From Ignavibacteria bacterium (lineage in GTDB: Bacteria; Bacteroidota; Ignavibacteria; Tepidaquicellales; Tepidaquicellaceae), in NCBI GenBank assembly GCA_036262055.1, contig DATAJP010000002.1:826177-890176 (forward strand): a stretch of DNA of 64,000 nt. The letters run 5' to 3'. Both the position numbers and the translations under genes were made by a program. Positions 37,002 to 43,956 of the stretch are shown here, piece after piece (position 1 is the stretch's first letter; every line of letters begins with the position of its first letter). A model generated the notes under the pieces. The model was not told where the DNA came from, did no database searches, and worked only from the letters and a program-made list of their open reading frames with translations.

Positions 37002-37070
37002 ATTCCCCCTTAGCAAAGGGGGTTAGGGGGTTGTAAAATTGTTCATTGCACATTACTCATTGCTAATTGG
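37002..37070. repeat. CCCCCT/AGGGGG hairpin plus AT-rich repeat
   Basis: TTCCCCCTTAGCAAAGGGGG, then TTAGGGGGTT (37002-37033), followed by TTCATTGCACATTACTCATT, then GCTAATTGG (37041-37069). The second part belongs to the AT-rich family and enters the DUF1697 gene, encoding its last residues. Confidence 0.6.
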
Positions 37071-37640
37071 TGAAATCATTTTCAAAATCGTATTCCAATT
37101 CCTTGTGGTGTTTTGAATTTTCTTAAACTCTTTCGAGAGATAAGTCATGTAGTCACCGCCTTTCTTGACAGAGGGATATGCGATGATGAACACCTCGCGG
37201 CTGCTTAATTTATTCATTCCTATAATTTCAAAATCTTTCTCGGGTGATTTATAAGGAAGCTTCGGCTTGTGCTCCGGTTCGTCATATAAAAAACTTACAT
37301 ACATCTTTGCTTCTTTCGGTGAGAGCTTGCTGAATTTCTTGAACGGGTCGAGCTCAATCAGTTTTTTCAATTCATCTACTGTCCGCACAGTCGTTCTCAC
37401 TTCATAGCCGAGCGCTTTCTTCAGGCCTGCCTCGATTTTTGCTTCAATCTTTTTATCGGGTTTTTCCAAAGCCGCCGCGGAGCTTTTGCCCGGTGCATCG
37501 AAAAGCACGTTCCCGCTTTGTATGAAAGTCTTGATGTTCTTGAACCCGAGCGAAACAAAAATCCTGTTCAGCTCTTCCATCTTTATGAGCTTATGCCCGC
37601 CAACATTAATCCCCCGTAAGAAAGCGGTGTATGAGGTCAT
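37053..37640 (-). CDS. DUF1697 domain protein
   Basis: A 195-residue cytosolic protein with the DUF1697 start Y-T-A-F-L-R-G-I-N-V-G-G-H-K-L-I-K-M, followed by I-Q-S-G-N-V-L-F-D. The family is widespread and of unknown biochemical function; the fold is alpha/beta with a duplicated ferredoxin-like unit. The C-terminal P-I-S-N-E and stop are encoded by the AT-rich dispersed repeat, so the natural C-terminus has probably been changed by a repeat insertion, as in trhO. It ends the minus-strand block that starts at 29759. Confidence 0.9.
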   Translation of the reverse strand: MTSYTAFLRGINVGGHKLIKMEELNRIFVSLGFKNIKTFIQSGNVLFDAPGKSSAAALEKPDKKIEAKIEAGLKKALGYEVRTTVRTVDELKKLIELDPFKKFSKLSPKEAKMYVSFLYDEPEHKPKLPYKSPEKDFEIIGMNKLSSREVFIIAYPSVKKGGDYMTYLSKEFKKIQNTTRNWNTILKMISPISNE

Positions 37641-37655
37641 GGCGCAGAATAATAG

Positions 37656-38318
37656 CTAAATATTATGAGATAATAATTCCTCTTTATGTCTTTTATATAA
37701 ACTTTTTAAATTATGAGGATTTTTTTCTTTTAATATTAATTGTAATTTTTTGCATAGTTTACTTACAATATATAACCTTTGTTTAGGTGTTAAATTATCA
37801 ATATTGTTTTTATTGATATCATATCCAACTTCTCTGGTAATAAATTCATAATCGGCAAATGTTTTTAAGTTAAAAAGAGGATTACTTGAATATATTTCTA
37901 ACTTATTGATTTTGAATGAAAAATGTATATCAAAAAAATTAATTATTTTAAAAAGTTTTTGAGCATAATTTCTATCAGTGCCATCATAAATAGTTATATG
38001 CGGATGATAATCATCATAGGTTTTTTTACTTTTTGTTTTCCAGATATCATGTAAAATATTTTCGTTTGAACATCGCCAAAATACAGTATTTTGATTTAAA
38101 TGAAAAAAAGTACCCACTCCGAAAACTGGAAAATATTTTCCTTCAATAGCTTTACTTTCTTCTTGTAATCTTTTTACCTGATTTGTTTTGTAGGGACCTT
38201 TAACGGTTACGTGGGAAGAACTTTTTTGTTGAGGGTCTGCAACTACCCTAATACTATCTATAATAGTTTTTAGATCATTATCATTTATATAAATAACAAA
38301 AAAAGATTTCTTACTCAT
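37656..38318 (-). CDS. 2H phosphoesterase-like protein (RNA ligase/cyclic phosphodiesterase fold)
   Basis: A 220-residue protein with the two H-x-T motifs of the 2H superfamily: S-S-H-V-T-V-K-G-P-Y (His36, Thr38) and Y-H-P-H-I-T-I-Y-D-G (His107, Thr109). Such enzymes open 2',3'-cyclic phosphates, act on 2'-5' linked nucleotides or remove terminal groups from RNA. About 50 residues after residue 170 form an extra Lys-rich helical tail. The start codon overlaps the upstream nucleotidyltransferase gene by four bases, so translation is coupled and the two products probably act together. The region is visibly A+T-rich compared with the DUF1697 gene. Substrate unknown. Confidence 0.8.
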   Translation of the reverse strand: MSKKSFFVIYINDNDLKTIIDSIRVVADPQQKSSSHVTVKGPYKTNQVKRLQEESKAIEGKYFPVFGVGTFFHLNQNTVFWRCSNENILHDIWKTKSKKTYDDYHPHITIYDGTDRNYAQKLFKIINFFDIHFSFKINKLEIYSSNPLFNLKTFADYEFITREVGYDINKNNIDNLTPKQRLYIVSKLCKKLQLILKEKNPHNLKSLYKRHKEELLSHNI

Positions 38319-39229
38319 ATCAAAAAATATAATAAATTATCACTATTGTCAACATTCATCATTATTTTGAAAATTTTTTTAGCAAATTCTCTAGATTTTC
38401 CAAAGGCTTCATCACGGTTTTTTTGTATACTTACCCATTCTAATAAAGCTTGATTTTCAACTTGCATTTTTTCTAAAAACCAAGAATAATGTTCAATTAA
38501 CAAATCAATATCTTCTTTTTTAACTTTACCCATTTCAGTTAATTTCTTAAGTCTATCCAAAGGAGTCAATGAAATTATTGATTTAATGCTTTTTTCGTCT
38601 AAAATTTCGGCACTATAAAGAACACTTAAAAGGAATGAATAACAAATTAATTTCCTACTAAATCTTAGTTTAAGATTTTTAATGTGAGCTTTATTTTTTT
38701 TGAGATTCAATTCATAGTCAGACACTTTTGTGCTTGCATCGGATTTCCTATTTCTGCTATGTTCATAATTTAGGCACATTGTTCGCCAAAACCTTATAAC
38801 GTCATTTACTAAAAAAACAGGCTTGAAATCTTTTTCGTGCCCATGAAAGTCCTTATAATATTTATTTATCGTTGTATCAATAATTTTTTCATATAAATTT
38901 TTATTATATATAAACCTGCCTTCTAAAAGTAATAACATTCTTGCTGTAAAATAATTACAATGGTCATCTTTTCTGCTTCCCAATTCATCATAAAAATTAT
39001 TTACGTTATGTATTTGTAGATATTCACCATCACTTGAAAATTCTGGAAAATTCATTTCTCGACAAATTTTTATTATTCCAGAATCAATTAATATTTTATC
39101 AATTTTTGGAAATTCTTTTTCTTTGTTGTTATCATAAAGAAAAAATAAGTCAATATCTGAAAATTCACATGCTTCTAATCTTCCATATGAGCCAGTTGTA
39201 TAAATGCATAAATCTTGATGATTTTGCAA
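38315..39229 (-). CDS. Nucleotidyltransferase-fold protein, N-terminus frameshifted
   Basis: A 304-residue body in which L-C-I-Y-T-T-G-S-Y-G-R-L-E-A-C-E-F-S-D-I-D holds the Pol-beta-type NTase signature: G-S (13-14), R17, and the metal-binding S-D-x-D (24-27). A long helical region follows (F-L-V-N-D-V-I-R-F-W-R-T and K-N-L-K-L-R-F-S-R-K-L-I). The only start in this frame is TTG 39229, very close to strand 1. A helix that should precede it (Y-S-K-E-R-I-S-D-F-K-D-R-L-K) is encoded just upstream in another frame (39231-39302). Its end overlaps a 2H phosphoesterase gene. It could transfer a nucleotide to protein or RNA; the substrate is unknown. Confidence 0.75.
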   Translation of the reverse strand: MQNHQDLCIYTTGSYGRLEACEFSDIDLFFLYDNNKEKEFPKIDKILIDSGIIKICREMNFPEFSSDGEYLQIHNVNNFYDELGSRKDDHCNYFTARMLLLLEGRFIYNKNLYEKIIDTTINKYYKDFHGHEKDFKPVFLVNDVIRFWRTMCLNYEHSRNRKSDASTKVSDYELNLKKNKAHIKNLKLRFSRKLICYSFLLSVLYSAEILDEKSIKSIISLTPLDRLKKLTEMGKVKKEDIDLLIEHYSWFLEKMQVENQALLEWVSIQKNRDEAFGKSREFAKKIFKIMMNVDNSDNLLYFLI

Positions 39230-39230
39230 T

Positions 39231-39302
39231 TCAGGTATATTCTTTAATCTATCTTTAAAATCTGAAATTCTTTCTTTACTATATTGTTCTTGATTAGAAA
39301 TA
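39231..39302 (-). other. Out-of-frame N-terminal fragment of the nucleotidyltransferase
   Basis: Read on the minus strand from ATT 39302, this encodes I-S-N-Q-E-Q-Y-S-K-E-R-I-S-D-F-K-D-R-L-K, then K-Y-T-stop. Dropping one A in AAGAAATATACC (near 39240-39242) would join it to I-P-E-L-Q-N-H of the main frame. There is no ATG; a GAGGT (39306-39310) stands three bases before the ATT. Whether ATT is really a start is uncertain. Confidence 0.55.
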
Positions 39303-39451
39303 TTACCTCACTTTTTAATAAAAATTAAATAATTTTAATAATTATTAATTTATACTATACTTAAATGATACAGGTTTTGCAGAATTTGGCAACATTATTA
39401 ACATTAATTTAATATAAAAGTATTGAAAAAACAATTGGTTTTATTTGTATT

Positions 39452-40798
39452 TTGATTCTTTACCGCTACATATTAAAAGCTCATATCGGACCGTTTTTCT
39501 TTGCGCTGGCGATTGTGGTTTTTCTTTTCCTGTTTCAGTTTTTGATGAAGTCAATCGACCAGCTCATCGGGAAAGGTCTCAGCATCTGGATAATCATTCA
39601 GCTTATCTCGCTTAACCTTGCGTGGATGCTCACGCTTGCCGTTCCGATGGCTGTGCTTGTCGCAACACTTATGGCGTTCGGGAATTTTGCATCGAACAAC
39701 GAAATCACCGCCGCAAAAGCAGGGGGAGTAAGCTTGACGAAGCTTATGATTCCCGTGATTTTGATTTCTGGAATTTTATGTTACCTGATGGTGCGCTTCA
39801 ACAACGACGTTCTTCCCGAAGCGAATCATAAGGCGCGTGTGCTATTCAGTGACATCACGCGGACAAAACCGACACTCATTCTCGAACCGGGGAAATTCAG
39901 CGAGGATATCGGCGGAGCAAAAATTCTCGTGAACAAAACTTTTCCGAACAGCAACAACATAGAGGGAATTTTTATTTATGATAACTCGCGGGGCAATTAT
40001 AAAAATCTTTTTACAGCGCAAAGCGGTGATATTGGATTCTCAAACGATTTCAAAAATATAATTTTAAATCTCAGCAAAGGCGAAATTCATCAATACAACA
40101 CAGGTGACCCTGCTAATAAATACCGCAAGGTTGAATTTGAAAAACACAGGATGATTCTGCCTGCGGAAAATTTCGGGTTCCAGCAATCAGGTGAGGGAAG
40201 CTTAATCCGCGGCGACCGTGAGCTTCCGGCTGAAACAATGAGAAATATTGCTGACAGTCTGCAGCTGGTTCTTAACAAAGCCGACAGCACTTTTGCTGCA
40301 AGAGTCATAAATGAAATAAATATTGTTGCTTCGCTGAATTATAAGGACACGGTTTATAAACAATATCTTCCTGATGCAAAAGACTCTGCTTTGACTCCCG
40401 AATTTTATGCCGTGAAAAATAAAACTTTCGACAGCTTGAACTCAATTGCAAAAAGAGTTTTCGCATTGGTGCAATCGGGAAAAACACATCAGACTTTTAA
40501 GCAGGAAGCATCAAAACAAATCGATTCATATCTCGTTGAGATTTATAAAAAATATTCCATTCCGTTTGCATGTATAGTGTTTGCTTTAATCGGCGCACCG
40601 CTCGGCTATCGCGTGAGAAAAGGCGGGTTCGGAATTGCCGCGGGGTTCTCGCTTTTATTTTTTCTGCTTTACTGGGCGTCACTCATTGGCGGGGAAAAGC
40701 TCGCAGACAGGGGACTTCTCTCGCCGTTTATGGGAATGTGGATTGCCAATATTATTTTAGGGGTATTCGGATTGTATTTAATGTTTAAATCGTCTTAG
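39452..40798 (+). CDS. LptF/LptG family permease (YjgP/YjgQ)
   Basis: Inner-membrane subunit of the lipopolysaccharide export ABC transporter. Of 448 residues, three N-terminal helices begin Y-R-Y-I-L-K-A-H-I-G-P-F-F-F and include A-V-P-M-A-V-L-V-A-T-L-M-A-F-G. A large periplasmic jellyroll domain (about 130-340) follows, with an extra helical insert rich in Asp and Lys near its end, and then three C-terminal helices with F-A-L-I-G-A-P-L-G-Y-R-V-R-K-G-G. The start is TTG 39452. The LptB ATPase and LptC are not nearby. Whether it is LptF or LptG cannot be decided from one copy. Confidence 0.92.
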   Translation: MILYRYILKAHIGPFFFALAIVVFLFLFQFLMKSIDQLIGKGLSIWIIIQLISLNLAWMLTLAVPMAVLVATLMAFGNFASNNEITAAKAGGVSLTKLMIPVILISGILCYLMVRFNNDVLPEANHKARVLFSDITRTKPTLILEPGKFSEDIGGAKILVNKTFPNSNNIEGIFIYDNSRGNYKNLFTAQSGDIGFSNDFKNIILNLSKGEIHQYNTGDPANKYRKVEFEKHRMILPAENFGFQQSGEGSLIRGDRELPAETMRNIADSLQLVLNKADSTFAARVINEINIVASLNYKDTVYKQYLPDAKDSALTPEFYAVKNKTFDSLNSIAKRVFALVQSGKTHQTFKQEASKQIDSYLVEIYKKYSIPFACIVFALIGAPLGYRVRKGGFGIAAGFSLLFFLLYWASLIGGEKLADRGLLSPFMGMWIANIILGVFGLYLMFKSS

Positions 40799-40820
40799 TT
40801 ATATTTAACTAAACGAATAT

Positions 40821-40892
40821 GTCATCCTGAGCATAGCGAAGGATCCCATTACCAAAGGAATGGGGGACTCTTCACTTCGTTCAGAGTGACAC
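40821..40892. repeat. Inverted repeat pair (gtcatcctgagc family)
   Basis: GTCATCCTGAGCATAGCGAAG on the left faces CTTCACTTCGTTCAGAGTGAC on the right, with GGATCCCATT/AATGGGGGACT between, so the ends form one imperfect palindrome. A related half element, CCCTGAAACAAGTTCAGGGTGACA, occurs at about 62737. Confidence 0.65.
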
Positions 40893-40917
40893 AAACAAGT
40901 TCTTAAAAACAAGATTT

Positions 40918-41015
40918 TTGCTAAGCCCCGAACAATACGGTGTTACCCAACCCCGTGAGGTCCGGAAGGAAGCAGCGGCAAGTAATTACTGTATGTGATT
41001 CGGGTGTCTTGGCAA
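40918..41015 (+). ncRNA. ffs: Signal recognition particle RNA (small, 4.5S type)
   Basis: The apical domain has the conserved GUGAGGUCCGGAAGGAAGCAGC-type loop that binds Ffh, here at about 40955-40976. The ends pair as a closing helix (TTGCTAAG with CTTGGCAA, CCCCGAA with TTCGGG). The size of about 98 bases matches the short bacterial form without an Alu domain. The final TTTTT-like stretch follows directly. It lies between the lptF/G-like gene and a Gfo/Idh/MocA gene whose frame is open back through it. Confidence 0.93.
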
Positions 41016-41047
41016 ATTTTTCATCTCTTACTTTCCTCTCTAACTCT

Positions 41048-42052
41048 ATGGATAAAGCCAAAATTGCAGTTGTGGGTCTGGGTGGTGTAGCTCAAATAAT
41101 ACACCTTCCATGTCTATTACGTATGAATGACGTTGAAATCGTTGCGCTTGTCGATACCGATTTCAGCAAAGCAAAAAAAGTTGCAGCAAAGCATAACATC
41201 AAAGGCGCATATAAAGACATCGATAAGATGCTCGAAGAAAACCCCGATATAAACGGTGTGATTATTTCTGCGCAGACAAACGTTCATAAAAATCTTGCAA
41301 TAGCCGCGCTTGAAGCAGGCAAAGATATTCTTGTTGAAAGACCACTCGCAAGAAATCTGAAAGAAGCAGAGCCGATTGTCGAAGCTGCGAAGAAAGCAAA
41401 GCGCAAGCTCATGGTGGGTATGAATAACCGCTTCAGATATGACGTGATGATGCAGAGAACTTTTGTCAAATCAAAAGAGCTTGGCGATATTTTCTTTGTG
41501 AAGACCGGCTGGTTCAAAACGCGGAGCTCCGAGCAAAAATGGTTTACAGAAAAAGAAAAATCAGGCGGAGGCGTTGTTATTGATAACGGTATTGCAATGC
41601 TCGATACGGGAATGTGGATGCTCGGTTTTCCTGATGTTTATTCTGTTTCTGCTATTAATCATTATCATAATACAAAATCGGTTGAAGATACAAACTTCAC
41701 TCTGATAAAATTCAAAAACGGTTCTTCGCTTAATCTTGAAGTAAGCTGGAGCTTAATTCGCGATGAGTTTTTCTATTGTAACGTGTATGGAGAAAAAGGA
41801 TGCTCTGCTATTAACCCTCTGAAGATTTTCAAGAAGATGGAAAGCAATATTCTTAACATCACTCCGACTAACATAAAAATGTCAGCAAATCCGTTTAAAA
41901 ATAGTTACGAACTTGAGCTAAAACACTTCATAGGTGTGTTAAAGGGGAACGATAAGCTTATTTCTTCGGGTGAAGAAGCGCTAAAAGTGATGGAAATTAT
42001 CGATGCAATATATAAATCGGCAAAAAGCGGTAAGGAAATAATTTTTAAATAA
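41048..42052 (+). CDS. Gfo/Idh/MocA family oxidoreductase
   Basis: NAD(P)-dependent sugar-type dehydrogenase, 334 residues. A Rossmann domain with A-V-V-G-L-G-G-V-A-Q at the N-terminus and D-T-D closing strand 2 is followed by V-E-R-P-L-A-R-N and the C-terminal mixed-sheet domain. V-E-R-P stands where E-K-P is usual, so the catalytic Lys of the canonical motif is replaced by Arg. The substrate cannot be inferred. The start is ATG 41048; the frame stays open to 40940 but that would translate the SRP RNA. The PhoB-like gene begins 55 bases after the stop. Confidence 0.88.
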   Translation: MDKAKIAVVGLGGVAQIIHLPCLLRMNDVEIVALVDTDFSKAKKVAAKHNIKGAYKDIDKMLEENPDINGVIISAQTNVHKNLAIAALEAGKDILVERPLARNLKEAEPIVEAAKKAKRKLMVGMNNRFRYDVMMQRTFVKSKELGDIFFVKTGWFKTRSSEQKWFTEKEKSGGGVVIDNGIAMLDTGMWMLGFPDVYSVSAINHYHNTKSVEDTNFTLIKFKNGSSLNLEVSWSLIRDEFFYCNVYGEKGCSAINPLKIFKKMESNILNITPTNIKMSANPFKNSYELELKHFIGVLKGNDKLISSGEEALKVMEIIDAIYKSAKSGKEIIFK

Positions 42053-42107
42053 ATTGATAAAGATTTGTTAACATTAGGATAATATATTGATAGATAAAGA
42101 TAAAAAA

Positions 42108-42806
42108 ATGAAATATAAAGTGCTTGTTGTTGATGATGAAAAAGACATCGTTGACCTGCTGAAATACAACCTCGAAAAAGAAAACGAGTTTGAAGTAACC
42201 ACAGCATATAACGGAAAAGAAGCGCTCGATGCCGTTCAAAATGAAAAACCCGATATTATTCTCCTCGACATTATGATGCCTGAGCTTAATGGTTTTGAAG
42301 TCTGCAAAAGATTGAAATCCGATCCGTCAAATTCAAAAATTCCTGTCATATTTTTGACTGCTAAAGAAAACGAAATTGATGAAATTGTCGGACTTGAAAT
42401 CGGAGCTGATGATTACATTCAGAAGCCAATATCACCGCGTAAAGTAATTGCGAGAATGAAATCGGTTATTCGCCGTAGCAATGTTAAAGCAGTCAACACA
42501 AAGAAAGTTGAAGAGGTAATTAAATTCAAAAACCTTGAAGTTGACAGCATTTCTCACACAGTCAGAATAAATCGTAAAGACGTGTTTTTCCCGAAGAAGG
42601 AATTTCAGCTCCTTCATTTTCTTCTTGCAAACCGTGGAAGAGTTTTTTCCCGGGAAATTTTGTTGAATCAAATCTGGGGTGAAAATATTTATGTAATCGA
42701 CAGGACAGTTGACGTTCATGTAGCGAAAGTCCGTGAGAAGCTTGGTGAATATGCCGATTACATCGAAACGATTAAAGGTCTCGGATACCGCTTCAAAGAT
42801 GCGTAA
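42108..42806 (+). CDS. PhoB-like response regulator
   Basis: A 232-residue OmpR/PhoB-type regulator. The receiver has D-D at 9-10, phospho-acceptor Asp54 in I-I-L-L-D-I-M-M-P and K-P in Y-I-Q-K-P. The effector winged helix contains F-F-P-K-K-E-F-Q-L-L-H-F-L and ends G-L-G-Y-R-F. ATG 42108 is chosen over TTG 42087. The kinase gene follows after 14 bases, forming a standard PhoB/PhoR-like pair; no phosphate transport genes are nearby, so the phosphate link is only by similarity. Confidence 0.94.
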   Translation: MKYKVLVVDDEKDIVDLLKYNLEKENEFEVTTAYNGKEALDAVQNEKPDIILLDIMMPELNGFEVCKRLKSDPSNSKIPVIFLTAKENEIDEIVGLEIGADDYIQKPISPRKVIARMKSVIRRSNVKAVNTKKVEEVIKFKNLEVDSISHTVRINRKDVFFPKKEFQLLHFLLANRGRVFSREILLNQIWGENIYVIDRTVDVHVAKVREKLGEYADYIETIKGLGYRFKDA

Positions 42807-42820
42807 GCTAAATACACCTG

Positions 42821-43903
42821 ATGTTTAAATCAAACCTCATCTTAAAGTTTTCGTTTTTCATTCTCATAATTTTAATCCTCTCATTAATACTTCAATTTGT
42901 TTTCAATGCCGGCATTACTTCTGTAATAATTTCATCTGTTATTATTATAATAATTTATATCGTCTCATTATATTTCTTGAATACCGAAGTTGTGCGGCCG
43001 ATGAGTATTTTTAATTTTTTCTCAAAGGAAATTTATGATACTGATAAGCAAAACGATACCGATGACTTCGAAGAAAAGCTAACCGAATTGAATAAAGTAA
43101 ATGAGCTGCTTGGTGAGCATCTGAATAAAAATAAATACAATGATGATGTTAATGATATTTTTTATTCGCTTCAGCTGACAACAGAACGCCTGACTAACGA
43201 GCTTAACACTGCAAAAATATTCAAAGTAAATCGTAATGAGTTTCTCGGAAACGTTGCGCATGAGCTTCGTACGCCGATTTTTGCAATTCAGCTTTCACTT
43301 GAAACCCTGCTTGACGGAGCAATTAATGATGAAAAGGTGAACATGGATTTCCTTAACCGCGCGATGAAGCAGGTGAACCGCCTCAAAGTGCTCGTTGACG
43401 ATTTAATTGCAATCTCTAAGTTTGAAACAGGAATAAGAATGAGCAAGCGGTATTTCAACTTCAATGAATATGTTAAAACCATTGTCGCCGAGATGCGTTC
43501 TCTTGCTGAAAACAAAAACATCGAACTGAAGTTCGATACAAATCTTGATGATGAAACTCAGGTCTTTGGAGATTCAGAAAGCTTGAAGCAGGTTTTTATA
43601 AACTTAATCGATAATGCGATTAAATATACTGCTGAAAACGGTTTAATAATTGTTAGGCTTACAGATTCAGAGAAAAATGTCTTAGTGTCGATATTGGATA
43701 ACGGTATTGGTATTCCTAAAAAAGATTTGGCAAGAATCTTTGAGAGATTTTACCGAGTGGATAAAAACCGTTCGCGTGACAGGGGAGGCAGCGGACTTGG
43801 TCTTTCTATTGTAAAGCATATTCTCGAAGCACATAATACACAGATAAAAGTTGAGTCGGAAGAAAACAAAGGAACAAAGTTTGAGTTTAACTTGCAGAAA
43901 TAA
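42821..43903 (+). CDS. PhoR-like sensor histidine kinase
   Basis: A 360-residue kinase with two adjacent helices (about 10-28 and 33-53) and almost no periplasmic loop, so the signal must come from the membrane, the cytoplasm or a partner. His147 lies in F-L-G-N-V-A-H-E-L-R-T-P. The ATPase domain has N-L-I-D-N-A-I-K-Y and G-G-S-G-L-G-L-S-I. It pairs with the regulator 14 bases upstream. The short sensor resembles PhoR of the kind controlled by the Pst-PhoU system, which is inference. Confidence 0.94.
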   Translation: MFKSNLILKFSFFILIILILSLILQFVFNAGITSVIISSVIIIIIYIVSLYFLNTEVVRPMSIFNFFSKEIYDTDKQNDTDDFEEKLTELNKVNELLGEHLNKNKYNDDVNDIFYSLQLTTERLTNELNTAKIFKVNRNEFLGNVAHELRTPIFAIQLSLETLLDGAINDEKVNMDFLNRAMKQVNRLKVLVDDLIAISKFETGIRMSKRYFNFNEYVKTIVAEMRSLAENKNIELKFDTNLDDETQVFGDSESLKQVFINLIDNAIKYTAENGLIIVRLTDSEKNVLVSILDNGIGIPKKDLARIFERFYRVDKNRSRDRGGSGLGLSIVKHILEAHNTQIKVESEENKGTKFEFNLQK

Positions 43904-43928
43904 AAAAGCCGCATAAAGCGGCTTTTTT
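43902..43928. terminator. Bidirectional Rho-independent terminator
   Basis: Stem AGCCGC/GCGGCT around ATAAA with an A-run before and a T-run after, between the convergent kinase gene and the Omp28-like gene. It can serve both strands. Confidence 0.9.
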
Positions 43929-43956
43929 ATTAAGACTTAAAATATATTTTTGCTTT

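Noticed and set aside
40940-41047. N-terminal extension of the Gfo/Idh/MocA protein
   Set aside because: The DNA is the SRP RNA; the extension has no family similarity, and the Rossmann motif begins directly after ATG 41048.
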